DNA from: an uncultured Selenomonadaceae bacterium
GTDB taxonomy: Bacteria > Bacillota > Negativicutes > Selenomonadales > Selenomonadaceae
DNA: 15,277 bases
Assembly: GCA_905236145.1 (NCBI GenBank)
Contig: CAJOOE010000127.1
Location: forward strand, 1 to 15,277
Reading direction: 5' to 3'
Shown: piece by piece, positions 14,271-15,277 of the stretch
Layout of the letters: the number at the start of each line of letters is the position of its first letter
How positions within the stretch are numbered: the stretch's first letter is position 1
Notes under the pieces: model-generated
What the model was told of the DNA's origin: nothing
Seen by the model: the letters and a program-made list of their open reading frames with translations, nothing else
The model's database searches: none
Translations under genes and position numbers: made by a program

Positions 14271-15277
14271 ATGAAAACTCTTGTAAACGGAAAATTTATT
14301 TTGCCGGACGAAAGAGGAGATTTTCAAACAGTAACCGGCAAGTCGATTGTTTTTGACGAAAAAATTTCCGAAATTGCGGACGGCGAAAATTTTTCCGGCG
14401 AGATTATAGACGCTCAAAATTTTTACGTTTCGCCCGGATTTATAAACGTTCACATTCACGGCTGCAAAAATGCCGACGCAATGGACGAAACTCCGGACGC
14501 TCTCGACACGATCCGAAATTTTTTGCCGAAAACCGGCGTAACTTCTTTTTTGCCGACAACAATGACAATGCCCGAAAAAAATATTCGCCGGGCTTTAAAA
14601 AATATCCGTGCGAAAATGAACGATAAATTTTCCGGTGCAAAAATTTCGGGTGCGAATGTCGAAGGGCCTTTCATTTCTCCGAAATTTTGCGGGGCTCAGG
14701 CAAAAGAAAATATCGTTCCGGCAGATTTTAAATTGATTGAAGATTTTAAAGACGTTGTAAAAATTGTCACCGTCGCACCGGAAGAATTGCCGGATTTTGA
14801 TTTTATCGACCGCTGCCGGGCAGAAAAAATTATCGTGTCGATCGGACACAGTGCCGCCGATTACGACACCGCGATGAAAGCTGTTGAACGCGGTGCGAAC
14901 CACATTACCCATCTTTTCAACGCCCAGACCGGACTTCATCACCGGAAACCGGGAATTGTCGGAGCGGCTCTCGACTCTCAGGCAAAAGTTGAAATTATTA
15001 CCGACAATGTTCACGTTCATCCGGCGGCACAGAGAATTGTTTACCGGGTCAAGCGGAAGGACGAAATTATTTTGATAACCGATTCCCTGCGGGCTTGCGG
15101 AATGGGGGACGGAGAAAGCGAACTCGGCGGGCAAAAAGTCTTTGTTCGCGGAAATGTCGCGACTTTGGAGAACGGGAATTTGGCGGCAAGCGTGGTAAAG
15201 ATGAATGACGCAGTTAAAATTTTCCGCGAAAATACCGGTGCGACGATTCCGGAAGTTGTCGAATTTGCGACGAAAAA
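14271..15277 (+). CDS. nagA: N-acetylglucosamine-6-phosphate deacetylase, 3' truncated by window edge
   Basis: The enzyme removes acetate from GlcNAc-6-phosphate, giving glucosamine-6-phosphate for NagB or for wall-precursor recycling; it is cytosolic. The first 335 residues are visible; the family is usually about 380, so roughly 45 are missing. The amidohydrolase residues are in place: HIHG (His61, His63), metal-ligand Glu131 in VEGPFIS, His192 in SIGHSAADYD, His214 in THLFNA and catalytic Asp271 in ITDSLRACGMGDG, followed by LGGQKV. Some motif positions drift from the common form (THLFNAQ rather than THLFNAM, LAAS rather than LAGS). AAGGAGG at 14252-14258 lies 12 bases before the ATG across an A5T7 spacer. 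The gene follows the chemoreceptor terminator, so it probably has its own promoter, which I could not identify in the short gap. Confidence 0.93.
   Translation, partial: MKTLVNGKFILPDERGDFQTVTGKSIVFDEKISEIADGENFSGEIIDAQNFYVSPGFINVHIHGCKNADAMDETPDALDTIRNFLPKTGVTSFLPTTMTMPEKNIRRALKNIRAKMNDKFSGAKISGANVEGPFISPKFCGAQAKENIVPADFKLIEDFKDVVKIVTVAPEELPDFDFIDRCRAEKIIVSIGHSAADYDTAMKAVERGANHITHLFNAQTGLHHRKPGIVGAALDSQAKVEIITDNVHVHPAAQRIVYRVKRKDEIILITDSLRACGMGDGESELGGQKVFVRGNVATLENGNLAASVVKMNDAVKIFRENTGATIPEVVEFATK

Noticed and set aside
14595..15134. 179-residue minus-strand open frame inside nagA
   Set aside because: It lies opposite the conserved NagA active-site motifs, with no domain features; a shadow frame.

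Overview
This window looks like a chromosomal segment of a diderm Firmicute (class Negativicutes; a Selenomonadaceae-like relative is my best guess, from general resemblance only). The main clue is the first gene: the 3' part of an outer-membrane beta-barrel protein ending in a terminal aromatic residue, with the short helical linker before the barrel that is typical of Negativicutes SLH-domain (OmpM/Mep45-type) porins. The remaining genes are chromosomal housekeeping, envelope, signalling and sugar genes. I see no tRNA, rRNA, insertion sequence, CRISPR array or phage gene, and no stretch over 300 bases without a gene.

Layout. (1) 1-1038 (+): end of the porin, then a hairpin terminator. (2) 1186-3803 (+): mnmG (tRNA wobble-uridine modification) and ftsE (divisome ABC ATPase), probably co-transcribed from an extended -10 promoter; the usual partner ftsX is missing. 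(3) 3791-10204 (-): a tight four-gene set. In transcription order it is a large cytosolic FIST-domain hybrid histidine kinase (kinase, receiver and Hpt in one chain), a membrane-anchored DUF3084 coiled-coil protein, a TVP38/DedA-type membrane protein and a Tat-exported purple-acid-phosphatase-like metallophosphoesterase. The last gene converges on ftsE and overlaps its 3' end by 13 bases. (4) 10391-11944 (-): a CydD-like ABC exporter half-transporter without a visible CydC partner. Its likely terminator hairpin contains the best promoter for the kinase set. (5) 12153-14168 (+): a dCache chemoreceptor, divergent from the exporter, followed by a terminator. (6) 14271-window end (+): nagA, truncated by the window edge.

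How the genes may work together. The kinase set suggests a phosphorelay linked to an envelope module (anchored coiled coil, putative lipid transporter, exported phosphatase); this is an inference from gene order and spacing. The chemoreceptor and nagA suggest a motile, sugar-scavenging anaerobe.

Unusual points. The tetranucleotide GCGC appears to be absent from the whole window, while its composition-matched palindrome CGCG occurs dozens of times. The DUF3084 protein has a very regular zipper, with eleven leucines at seven-residue spacing and eight consecutive asparagines at the paired core position. ftsE is unlinked from ftsX. The kinase promoter sits inside a terminator-like hairpin. Start sites of three genes (DUF3084, CydD-like, chemoreceptor) were moved inward from the longest open frame on ribosome-binding-site or promoter evidence.
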